The notes under the pieces: model-generated
What the model was told of the DNA's origin: nothing
The model's input: the letters and a program-made list of their open reading frames with translations, nothing else
Databases searched by the model: none
Position numbers and translations under genes: made by a program
Shown: positions 35,604 to 43,196 of the stretch, in pieces
Position numbering within the stretch: the stretch's first letter is position 1
Layout: each line of letters opens with the position of its first letter
Assembly (NCBI GenBank): GCA_902563555.1
Contig: CACEXM010000009.1
Location: 1-43,550 of the forward strand
From: an uncultured Pelagibacteraceae bacterium
GTDB lineage: Bacteria > Pseudomonadota > Alphaproteobacteria > Pelagibacterales > Pelagibacteraceae
Direction: 5' to 3'
DNA length: 43,550 nucleotides

Positions 35604-36035
35604 ATGAAGAATATATTGTTCGTATGCACAGGTAATTCAGCAAGAAGTATTATTGCTGAAAGTATAATAAATAACGAGTATGACGATTTGTATAAAGGTT
35701 TTAGTGCTGGGAGTAATCCAACAGGAAAAATTAATGAAGATGTGAAGAATTATTTATTATCAAAACATTATGATCTTTCAAATTATAGATCTAAAAATTT
35801 TAATGAGTTTATTAATGATCAAATTAAAATGGATTATGTGATTACAGTTTGTAATAATGCCAATAACGAAGTCTGTCCTATTTGGCCAAATAAAGATCAG
35901 ATAATTCATTGGGATATAGAGGATCCTGTTAAATTACTTAATGAAACAAACGACTTAAATAAAAAAGATGAAATAATAGAAAAAGTTTACAATAATATTC
36001 ATAAAAGAATAAAGGAACTATTTTATGAAAAATAA
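35604..36035 (+). CDS. arsC: Thioredoxin-type arsenate reductase ArsC (LMW phosphatase fold)
   Basis: A 143-residue member of the low-molecular-weight tyrosine phosphatase fold. The P-loop is VCTGNSARS with nucleophile Cys8, and the catalytic Asp lies in DIEDP near 105. Two more cysteines, Cys83 and Cys91 (VCNNANNEVCPIW), match the redox relay pair of thioredoxin-coupled ArsC (Cys82/Cys89 in S. aureus), which points to arsenate reduction rather than protein phosphatase activity. Their spacing is one residue longer than in S. aureus. It overlaps the aqpS-like gene by 11 bases. Confidence 0.9.
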   Translation: MKNILFVCTGNSARSIIAESIINNEYDDLYKGFSAGSNPTGKINEDVKNYLLSKHYDLSNYRSKNFNEFINDQIKMDYVITVCNNANNEVCPIWPNKDQIIHWDIEDPVKLLNETNDLNKKDEIIEKVYNNIHKRIKELFYEK

Positions 36036-36684
36036 AAGCCGCTATTTTCTTGCTGAACTATTAGGAAGTTGTTTTTTAGTAATGATTATTGTTGGTTCAG
36101 GTTTAATGGCTGAAAACTTAACTAATGATGTTGCTGTGATGTTAATTGCTAATACTATAGCAACAGGAGCAGGTTTATTTGTGCTTATTACAGTTTTTGC
36201 TGATGTATCAGGAGCCCACTTTAATCCATTTGTAAGTATCGCAATGGCAATAACGGGTAAATTAAAAAAGAAACTATTACCCTACTATATCATTGCTCAA
36301 TTGGTTGGTTGCTTAATTGGTGTTGGTTTAGCTAATTTCTTTTTTGAACATGAAGTTTATGAATTGTCTACTAAATCAAGAGATGGAATTTACATACTCA
36401 CATCTGAGGTAATAGCAACATTAGGGCTTATAATTATAATTTTTGGGTCTATGAAGTCGGGCAAAATTGCAGTTGCTGCTAGTGTTGGTCTTTATATTAC
36501 TGCTGGTTATTGGTTTACTTCTTCAACTTCTTTTGCAAATCCAGCTGTTGCTATTGCTAGAACATTTACAGAGTCTTTTACTGGTATTAGTTATTTAAAT
36601 ACTCCTTATTATATTTTAGCTGAGCTTATTGGAATGTTAATTGCTGTACTTATTGTTAAAAAGTTATTTTTAGAAAAAAATTGA
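36025..36684 (+). CDS. aqpS: AqpS-like MIP family channel
   Basis: A 219-residue six-helix aquaporin-family protein. The first half-helix motif reads GAHFNPFVS, so the usual NPA is NPF (67-69); the second, SFANPAVAIART, has a canonical NPA at 172-174 with the selectivity-filter arginine Arg179. The SFANPAxxxAR sequence and the position after arsC resemble AqpS of Sinorhizobium meliloti, where arsenite made by ArsC leaves through the channel. Glycerol, water or other small solutes remain possible. It overlaps arsC by 11 bases and the Nudix gene by 4. Confidence 0.85.
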   Translation: MKNKSRYFLAELLGSCFLVMIIVGSGLMAENLTNDVAVMLIANTIATGAGLFVLITVFADVSGAHFNPFVSIAMAITGKLKKKLLPYYIIAQLVGCLIGVGLANFFFEHEVYELSTKSRDGIYILTSEVIATLGLIIIIFGSMKSGKIAVAASVGLYITAGYWFTSSTSFANPAVAIARTFTESFTGISYLNTPYYILAELIGMLIAVLIVKKLFLEKN

Positions 36685-37172
36685 AAAATATAAAACTTAC
36701 CAATCGAATTAGTTTAATTAACAAAAAATTTAAAAAAAAAGAGTTTTATCATTATCTTAAAACTTCTAATCTTTCATTAGTAATACCTAAGATTAAAGAC
36801 AAATATGTAGTAGTTTCCCAAAAAAGAGTTCCAATTAATAAAATTAATTACGAGTTTCCTTCTGGCATAGTGGAAAAAAAGGAAACAACCCTGCAATCAG
36901 CATATAAGGAATTAAGAGAAGAAACAGGATATAGATCAAGATCAAAATTGAGTAAAATAATAACTTTTTATACTGAACCTGGAAGACTAACTACTAAAAT
37001 TACTGGTTATTACACAGAAGACTTAATTAAAATTTCGAAACCAGAACAAGGTATTAGAATTCATCTTTTTAATCAAAGAGAGATATTTAAATTAATATTA
37101 AATCAAAAATTCAATAATAGTTCTCATATAGCAATGTTTTTTTATTTAATAACAGGTCTTAAAAAACTATAA
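36681..37172 (+). CDS. Nudix hydrolase (ADP-ribose pyrophosphatase-like)
   Basis: A 163-residue Nudix-fold protein. The Nudix box reads GIVEKKE then seven residues, KELREETGY, with Lys in place of the usual first Arg; the metal-binding glutamates (EE) are intact. The segment TEPGRLTTKITGYYTE resembles ADP-ribose pyrophosphatases. The start is a TTG overlapping the TGA of the channel gene (TTGA); no in-frame ATG occurs before the box. Substrate cannot be assigned from sequence. Confidence 0.85.
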   Translation: MKNIKLTNRISLINKKFKKKEFYHYLKTSNLSLVIPKIKDKYVVVSQKRVPINKINYEFPSGIVEKKETTLQSAYKELREETGYRSRSKLSKIITFYTEPGRLTTKITGYYTEDLIKISKPEQGIRIHLFNQREIFKLILNQKFNNSSHIAMFFYLITGLKKL

Positions 37173-37251
37173 ACTATAGGTTGTAACAAAATATCCTTTT
37201 TATTTTAGGATTATATGATTTAATTAAGTATCAAATAATTCGGAGGCAGTA

Positions 37252-37461
37252 ATGAGAAAAAAACTAAAAAAGAATGAAAAGAAAAAAACAAAAATATTAA
37301 AATCAATTGATAAACTTAAAAATAAAATTACAGCTAAAGAAAAAAAATTATCAAGCCTTAATATTAAAATTGCTGGTCTAGAAAAAAAGGTTGCTGAAAA
37401 AAAAGCAAAAAAACTTGCTAAGAAGAATGCAGAGCAGTCTCCTGCTTCTATAAATAATTAA
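37252..37461 (+). CDS. Lysine-rich coiled-coil small protein, function unknown
   Basis: A 69-residue, very basic protein (about 24 lysines) with a predicted long helix in heptad pattern (ILKSIDKLKNKITAKEKKL and onwards) and a short polar tail ending QSPASINN. I recognise no family. It has the clearest ribosome-binding site noticed in the window: GGAGG at 37242-37246, 5 bases before the ATG, suggesting strong translation. It is set apart by 79 bases upstream and followed by a perfect hairpin, so it may be its own transcription unit. DNA or RNA binding is possible from charge alone; that is a guess. Confidence 0.7.
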   Translation: MRKKLKKNEKKKTKILKSIDKLKNKITAKEKKLSSLNIKIAGLEKKVAEKKAKKLAKKNAEQSPASINN

Positions 37462-37471
37462 TTCCAAATTG

Positions 37472-37507
37472 TCTTTCTTCCTTCTCTTAAATGAGAAGGA
37501 AGAAAGA
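37472..37507. terminator. Perfect 15-bp hairpin, probable terminator
   Basis: TCTTTCTTCCTTCTC (37472-37486) and GAGAAGGAAGAAAGA (37493-37507) are exact reverse complements around a 6-base loop TTAAAT. It lies 10 bases after the coiled-coil gene stop and between convergent genes, as expected for a terminator. No clean T-run follows on either strand, so it could instead stabilise the mRNA 3' end. Confidence 0.65.
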
Positions 37508-37516
37508 AGCTAATTA

Positions 37517-37561
37517 ACAAAATTTAAACAGGGGAAAAAATAATGAATATTTAAATTTTGT
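37517..37561. repeat. Second perfect inverted repeat, 12-bp arms
   Basis: ACAAAATTTAAA (37517-37528) is the exact reverse complement of TTTAAATTTTGT (37550-37561). The 21-base loop contains AGGGGAAAAAATAATGAATA on the plus strand, that is, a purine-rich ribosome-site-like run and an ATG at 37543 that begins a three-codon frame (ATG AAT ATT TAA). The rest of the 166-base gap up to the ppx stop is AT-rich with no further clear signal. Confidence 0.6.
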
Positions 37562-37627
37562 AAATTATCTTAAAAAGATTAAGTTACAGAAATATTTACT
37601 TATTATTAAAGTTTAATTAATTTAAGT

Positions 37628-39139
37628 TTATTTTGAATTATTTGAATAAATTACTCTTGGCTCTAAAAATAATTCTCTAGCAAGAGCTTTAAATCTTTTG
37701 GTAACTTGTTTTGAGATTATTTCTTGATGTTGTGATGGAATTTTTAAAAATACAGCATTACCTCTTTTATACAATTTAAACTCTTCAAGAAATATCGTAG
37801 ATATCGAGGTCAATGATTGTGAAAATCTCAATGCTGCACCAACTTGTTTGCTTGAAAAAATTTCATTATTATTCAAAAAAGTTAAATACTCGATCTTTGG
37901 ATTATACTTGATACTACAGTACCGCCAATAGCATGACAAAGCTAATTGTATTCTTTCTTTATGAGTCAATCTAAGTAAAGGAGTATTTATCGTTTCTTGA
38001 AATACCAATTCAGCTTTTTGAAATGCTCCCAATCCCCAATCCATATGACTTAATACACATGCCAGATATAATAATTTCTTATTAAAGTGCTCATTACCTT
38101 CAAAAACTGGATGAATAAAATCATAATATTTTTTATAATTTGACCCTAAATCACCTCTTTTTTGCGCAACCTTCTCAATTGCTTTGTAAAAAATTTCAGA
38201 TTCTTTTACATCTTTAAAATGGTCAATTGATAAAGATCCTTCACGCAAACCACTGATAGAACAAATAATTTTTTTTGGATTTGAAACTTTCATAATTTCA
38301 TCAAGTATAATACAGCTATAAGGTAAATATGGTGTTCTAGATTTTGAAATATACTCAACTGTTTTAAGTTTGGATTTATTAAAAGAAGAAATTTTTTCAA
38401 CAAACTTAGATAAAACATTATTATCAATACTATATTGATGAATTATGTGTACTGGATGATTATTTTGAAAAAGATGTAATTTAAATAATGCACGCCAAGT
38501 ACCTCCAACTAAATATAAATTATTAAATTTCTTTTTTGAGAGCCATTTTTCATCTCTTAATAATTTTTTAATATATTTTGCTAAATTTCTTTTTTTAACT
38601 ATAGGATTATTCATTAATCTTAAAACACCAACAGGTAATGAGGTTTTATTGGTTACTATATTGTTTTCAACTCGGGCTAACTCCAAACTACCACCGCCAA
38701 GGTCAGCAACTAATCCATCAACATTTTCAAAACCTATTTTTACTCCCTCAGCTGTGCATTTAGCTTCTTCTTCGCCAGATAATATATTAATCTTAGTTTT
38801 AAAAAGTTTTTCAACTTCATCAATAAAAGGTTTTGTATCAGTTGCTTCTCTTATAACTGCTGTTGCAATAATCTTTAGATTTGTGATTTTTGAAACATTT
38901 AAAATTTCAGAAAATCTTTTTAAAACTTTTAAAGCATATTCAGTACCAGATCTGTGAAGTTTTTTCGATTTATCTAAATTTTTTCCAAGTTCACAAACTG
39001 CTTTTTCATTAAAAAAAGGCACACGAGAAGAACTGAAATCTTCATAAATTAGCATTCTTATAGAGTTTGATCCAATGTCTATTATAGCTAATTTAGCCTG
39101 ATTTAATTTTAAACTATTTTTACTTTTAATTACTTCCAC
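37628..39139 (-). CDS. ppx: Exopolyphosphatase Ppx/GppA
   Basis: A 503-residue ASKHA-fold enzyme that releases phosphate from polyphosphate or converts pppGpp to ppGpp. The N-terminal phosphate motif is IDIGSNSIRMLIYE, the catalytic glutamate segment is LSGEEEAKCTAEG, and the second phosphate loop is VADLGGGSLELA. The C-terminal part (after about 320) is the helical HD-like extension of Ppx/GppA. It overlaps ppk by 14 bases, so synthesis and breakdown of polyphosphate are coupled in one operon. The sequence does not separate Ppx from GppA activity; context favours Ppx. Confidence 0.93.
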   Translation of the reverse strand: MEVIKSKNSLKLNQAKLAIIDIGSNSIRMLIYEDFSSSRVPFFNEKAVCELGKNLDKSKKLHRSGTEYALKVLKRFSEILNVSKITNLKIIATAVIREATDTKPFIDEVEKLFKTKINILSGEEEAKCTAEGVKIGFENVDGLVADLGGGSLELARVENNIVTNKTSLPVGVLRLMNNPIVKKRNLAKYIKKLLRDEKWLSKKKFNNLYLVGGTWRALFKLHLFQNNHPVHIIHQYSIDNNVLSKFVEKISSFNKSKLKTVEYISKSRTPYLPYSCIILDEIMKVSNPKKIICSISGLREGSLSIDHFKDVKESEIFYKAIEKVAQKRGDLGSNYKKYYDFIHPVFEGNEHFNKKLLYLACVLSHMDWGLGAFQKAELVFQETINTPLLRLTHKERIQLALSCYWRYCSIKYNPKIEYLTFLNNNEIFSSKQVGAALRFSQSLTSISTIFLEEFKLYKRGNAVFLKIPSQHQEIISKQVTKRFKALARELFLEPRVIYSNNSK

Positions 39140-41282
39140 TTTTAATCAATCTTAAGTGCAGTTGTTTAGGCTGCATTCTTAGTTTAGCTTTACCTCTTCC
39201 AGATAAGCTCGGATTATTCATAAAATATTCATGAGCTGAAAAGGAATCGCTCTTACTATATTTAATTTTTTTATAATTACCATCAGCTTCAAGTTCCCAG
39301 CTCTGATTAGTATCAAGATAATTTGCCAACATTATTTGATCTAAAATCTGTTCATGAACAGTCTCATTTTCAATTGGGACTAGAAGTTCTACCCTTCGAT
39401 TTAAATTTCTCGGCATTAAATCAGCTGACGAAATATATACTTTTGCATTTCTATTAGGCATTTTTTTTGTACCATTACTAAAGCAGTAAATTCTAGAATG
39501 CTCTAAAAATCTTCCTATGATACTTTTTACAAATATGTTTTCTGATCTATCTTTTACTCCTGGTCTTAAACAACAAACACCCCTTACAAATAAATGAATT
39601 TTTACACCAGCATTCGAAGCTTCATAAAATTTATCAATAATTTCTGGATCTACTAAAGAGTTCATTTTTGCCCAAATAGCTGCAAATTTTCCATTTTTAG
39701 AATTTTTAATTTCAGCATCAATATTTTCATTTAAGGTTTGCCTCATATTTACTGGCGAAATAGAAATTTTATTTAAATTTTTTGGTTTTGCGTATCCTGT
39801 TACATAATTGAAAAACTTTTCAACATCTGATGCCATTTTCTTATCACAACTAAATAAAGACAAATCAGTATAAATTTTAGCATTTACTGGATGATAATTG
39901 CCAGTTCCTAAATGAAAATAAGTTTGTATTTTACCCTGTTCTCTTCTTAAAACTAATGATGATTTTGCATGAGTTTTATATTTAGCAAAACCATAAACAA
40001 TTTGAACACCTACTTTTTCTAAACTTCTTGATAGTTGAATATTAGCTTCCTCATCAAATCTAGCTTTAATTTCAATTAAAGCGGTAACTGTTTTTCCGTT
40101 TTCTGCAGCTGTTATTAAAGCTTTAACAATAGGTGAGTCTAGAGTTGTTCTATATAGAGTTTGTTTTATAGCTATAACTTTTTTATCATTTGCTGCTTGG
40201 TTTAAAAATTCAATTACTGAGTCAAATGTTTCAAAAGGATGATGAACAACTAAATCTTTCTTTTTAATAGTTTCAAAAAAATTATCATTATATTCTTTTA
40301 ATCTTTCAACTTCTCTAGGTGTAAAATGTTTAAATCTTAATTTTGGATTTTTTACTTTACATATTTGATCTATATCTTGAATTCCAACAAGGCCAGCAAC
40401 ATCATAAATATAGTCAGGATTTATATCTAATTTATTAATTATAAATCTTATCAATTCGTTATCACTATTTTCAAGAACCTCTAAACGAACAATATCACCC
40501 GTTCTACGTCTTTTTAAAGCCAATTCAAAAGATCTAACCAAATCTTCTGCTTCCTCTTGAATCTCTACATCGCTGTCTCTTATTACTCTAAAAATCATTT
40601 TCTTTTCTAAATCATGATCTGGAAAAATTTCATTAGCAAAAAAACTTATTACATCATCTAGAATCACAAATTTCTTATGATTTTTTGAAGACTCAATTTC
40701 AATAAATCTAGATAATGCTTTTGGTATTACTATTATTGAGTTTAAAATCCTTTTTTTATTTTTTTTTCTTAACTTCATTACAATTGCTCTTCCTTGATTG
40801 ATTATAAATGGAAATGGATGTGCAGGATCAATTGCTGATGGTGTTAATAAAGGGTAAATCTCTTCTTTAAATATTTCTAAAAGTTTTTTTTTATCCTTAG
40901 TATTTAAATTAACTGGTTTAACTAAATTGATATTATTTTTTTTTAATTCCATAATCAGTTGAATAAAAATTTTGTTCTGTTTTTTTAATAGATTCTTAGT
41001 TTCAAGCACTACCTCATCCATTTGCTCTTCAGGTGTCAAACCATCAGAGCTTAGTGAGTCAACTTCTTGTTTTATTTGACTATATAACCCAGCCACACGG
41101 ACCATAAAAAATTCATCTAGATTAGACCCAGCAATTGATAAAAACTTTACTCTTTCATAAAGAGGATTTTCGATATTTTGCGCCTCTAAAAGTACTCTAT
41201 CGTTGAATTTTAACCAAGAAAGCTCTCTATTTATATATTTAGATTTCAACTCTTCTTTATGTTGTTTTTTTAAAGCAGTCAT
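39126..41282 (-). CDS. ppk: Polyphosphate kinase 1
   Basis: A 718-residue enzyme that polymerises the gamma phosphate of ATP into polyphosphate. The N-terminal domain begins YINRELSWLKFNDRVLLEA; the head domain includes EFFMVRVAGL. The autophosphorylated histidine lies in KTHAKSSLVLRRE near residue 438, followed by YFHLGTGNYHPVNAKIYTD, and the second essential histidine is in RFLEHSRIYCFSNG near 592. The arginine/lysine stretch RNLNRRVELLVPI is present. It starts 13 bases from the divergent sixA start and overlaps ppx. Confidence 0.97.
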   Translation of the reverse strand: MTALKKQHKEELKSKYINRELSWLKFNDRVLLEAQNIENPLYERVKFLSIAGSNLDEFFMVRVAGLYSQIKQEVDSLSSDGLTPEEQMDEVVLETKNLLKKQNKIFIQLIMELKKNNINLVKPVNLNTKDKKKLLEIFKEEIYPLLTPSAIDPAHPFPFIINQGRAIVMKLRKKNKKRILNSIIVIPKALSRFIEIESSKNHKKFVILDDVISFFANEIFPDHDLEKKMIFRVIRDSDVEIQEEAEDLVRSFELALKRRRTGDIVRLEVLENSDNELIRFIINKLDINPDYIYDVAGLVGIQDIDQICKVKNPKLRFKHFTPREVERLKEYNDNFFETIKKKDLVVHHPFETFDSVIEFLNQAANDKKVIAIKQTLYRTTLDSPIVKALITAAENGKTVTALIEIKARFDEEANIQLSRSLEKVGVQIVYGFAKYKTHAKSSLVLRREQGKIQTYFHLGTGNYHPVNAKIYTDLSLFSCDKKMASDVEKFFNYVTGYAKPKNLNKISISPVNMRQTLNENIDAEIKNSKNGKFAAIWAKMNSLVDPEIIDKFYEASNAGVKIHLFVRGVCCLRPGVKDRSENIFVKSIIGRFLEHSRIYCFSNGTKKMPNRNAKVYISSADLMPRNLNRRVELLVPIENETVHEQILDQIMLANYLDTNQSWELEADGNYKKIKYSKSDSFSAHEYFMNNPSLSGRGKAKLRMQPKQLHLRLIKSGSN

Positions 41283-41295
41283 ATATTTAGATTTT

Positions 41296-41820
41296 ATGTA
41301 TCAATTATACGTCATGAGACACGCAAAATCTAGTTGGGATGATTTAAGTATTAATGATTTTGATAGACCACTTACTAAAAGAGGCAAGAAAAATGCAAAA
41401 ATGATTTGTGAATTTTTTGTTAAAAAAAAATTTGAATTTGATTATGCATTAATTTCATCATCAAAAAGAACAAAAAAAACTTTTCAAATTTTATCCAAGA
41501 AAATTAATAAGCCAAAAAAAGTTAATTTTTCAAAAGATTTATATTTAGTTGATGAGAATGCAATTGTAAAAAAAATTAAAGAAATATCCAGTGAATATAA
41601 ATCAATTTTGATTATAAACCATGAACCATCAGTGAAAAATTTAGTACGAAATCTTACAAAAAATCATAATACGAATAATTTTAAACTAATGAATTATAAA
41701 TTCCCAACAGCAGCATTTGCAAAAATTGAGTTTGATATTAAATCCTGGAATGAAGTTGAGAAAAAGGGAGTATTAAAAAAATTTATAAGACCCAAAGATC
41801 TTCAAGATTCTAAAGAATAA
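41296..41820 (+). CDS. sixA: SixA-type phosphohistidine phosphatase
   Basis: A 174-residue histidine-phosphatase-superfamily protein. The catalytic RHA motif is in LYVMRHAKSSWDD, with the general layout DFDRPLTKRGKKNA typical of SixA, and the second histidine is in IINHEPSVKNLV. SixA removes phosphate from phosphohistidine on signalling proteins such as the HPt domain of ArcB or the nitrogen PTS. The frame is open back to 41203 inside ppk, but the ATG at 41296 gives the family start MYQLYVMRHA. Its 3' end overlaps convergent phoB by 19 bases. Confidence 0.9.
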   Translation: MYQLYVMRHAKSSWDDLSINDFDRPLTKRGKKNAKMICEFFVKKKFEFDYALISSSKRTKKTFQILSKKINKPKKVNFSKDLYLVDENAIVKKIKEISSEYKSILIINHEPSVKNLVRNLTKNHNTNNFKLMNYKFPTAAFAKIEFDIKSWNEVEKKGVLKKFIRPKDLQDSKE

Positions 41821-42485
41821 CCAGCTGATCTTACTGTTCTAATTAAAGGTTTTGTATTTTGTATGTTAATTGCTTGTCTTAATCTTCTAATATGAACATC
41901 AACTGTTCTAGACTCAACATATATATTTTCTCCCCAAACATTGTTTAAGAGTTGTTCTCTTGAATAAACTCTTTTTGGATTTTTGATAAAAAAATCTAAG
42001 AGTTTAAATTCAGTTGGACCCAAAGTAATTTCTTTATCTTTTCTATAAACTCTTTTTGTAATCCGATCTATTTTTAAATCAGTAAATTCTACAATGTCTG
42101 ATGATGATTGAGGTTTAGATCTTCTCAATAAAGATTTAATTCTAGCATTCAATTCTTTTTGACTAAAAGGTTTAGTTACATAATCATCTGCACCTGTATC
42201 AAATGCTTTTAATTTGTCTTCTTCCTCCCCTTTTGCAGTTAACATAATGACAGGAATATCATTAAACTTATTATCTTTTTTTAAGTTTTTACAAATTTCA
42301 ACACCAGATAATTCTGGTAACATCCAATCCATTAATATTAAATCTGGCTGTTTTAATTTTATTTGTTTAAGAGCATCTTCTCCATTTTCTGAATGACTGA
42401 CTTTATAACCTTCTTTTTCAAGATTGTACTTTAACAAACTAACAATTGATGCTTCATCTTCAGCTATGAAAACATGAGCTGACAT
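41802..42485 (-). CDS. phoB: Phosphate regulon response regulator PhoB
   Basis: A 227-residue OmpR/PhoB-family regulator. The receiver domain has the acidic pocket EDE at 9-11, phospho-acceptor Asp53 in LILMDWMLPELSG, and conserved Thr/Lys in MLTAKG and VTKPF. The C-terminal winged helix includes LGPTEFKLLDFFIKNPKRVYSREQLL and the recognition segment ESRTVDVHIRRLRQAI. It follows phoU by 3 bases; no phoR follows it, because convergent sixA overlaps its end, so the kinase gene must lie elsewhere. In phosphate starvation it would activate pst and related genes. Confidence 0.95.
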   Translation of the reverse strand: MSAHVFIAEDEASIVSLLKYNLEKEGYKVSHSENGEDALKQIKLKQPDLILMDWMLPELSGVEICKNLKKDNKFNDIPVIMLTAKGEEEDKLKAFDTGADDYVTKPFSQKELNARIKSLLRRSKPQSSSDIVEFTDLKIDRITKRVYRKDKEITLGPTEFKLLDFFIKNPKRVYSREQLLNNVWGENIYVESRTVDVHIRRLRQAINIQNTKPLIRTVRSAGYSLES

Positions 42486-42488
42486 AAA

Positions 42489-43196
42489 TCATTTTTCTCC
42501 GGTTACAATTGGCTCTGTTCCCTTGGGTCTATCACCTTCTAAATATTCGCCTTTAACTAAATAATAAACTTGTTCTGCAACATTTGTAGTATGATCACCA
42601 ATACGCTCTATGTTTTTAGTTACAAACAATAAATGGGTTCCATCTTCTAAATTTTTTTCATTTTCTTTAAGATATTTTATAACTTCTTGCATACAAAGAT
42701 TTGTTAGATCATCTATTTGCTCATCACCTTCCCAAACATTTACTGCCATTGGCGCAGATCTTTCTAGATAAGCATCTAATGTTGATTTTAATTGTTTTTG
42801 AACATTGGTAGATACTCTATTCAATGAGTCTACCAAGTTCTTTGGAAGATTTTCGTTAAGCAAAAGTGTTCTCTTGGATATATTTTTTGCTAAATCACCT
42901 ATTCTTTCTAAATCTGAAGACATTTTCAAAGCCGTTACTGTCTCTCTTAAATCAATTGCCATAGGTTGTCTTAAAGCAATTAAATTCACAACTTGCTGTT
43001 CAATTAAAGTCTCATATTTATCTATTTTTTCATCTTCTTGAATAACAGCTTCTGCAATATTATTATCTCTTGTTGTAATGGCTTGAATTGCTTTACCTAA
43101 AGAATCTTCACATGCACTTCCCATTTTAATTATATTAGCATTAAGATTTTTTAGTTCTTCTTCGTAAGATTTGACTGTATGTGGTGCTTCAGACAT
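42489..43196 (-). CDS. phoU: Phosphate transport/signalling regulator PhoU
   Basis: A 235-residue all-helical protein with two PhoU repeats, each with metal-binding E/DxxxD-type helices (MSSDLERIGDLAKNISKR in the first; LLFVTKNIERIGDHTTNVAEQ in the second). PhoU keeps the PhoR-PhoB pathway off when phosphate is plentiful and restrains Pst transport. Its start overlaps the pstB stop by one base (TAATG) and phoB follows after 3 bases, giving the order pstB-phoU-phoB. Confidence 0.97.
   Translation of the reverse strand: MSEAPHTVKSYEEELKNLNANIIKMGSACEDSLGKAIQAITTRDNNIAEAVIQEDEKIDKYETLIEQQVVNLIALRQPMAIDLRETVTALKMSSDLERIGDLAKNISKRTLLLNENLPKNLVDSLNRVSTNVQKQLKSTLDAYLERSAPMAVNVWEGDEQIDDLTNLCMQEVIKYLKENEKNLEDGTHLLFVTKNIERIGDHTTNVAEQVYYLVKGEYLEGDRPKGTEPIVTGEK

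Noticed and set aside
38649..38957. 102-codon open frame antisense to ppx
   Set aside because: Covers the conserved VADLGGGSLEL region of ppx on the other strand; no independent support.
41203..41295. Longer N-terminus for sixA overlapping ppk
   Set aside because: The extra 31 residues have no family similarity and are antisense to the conserved PPK start.
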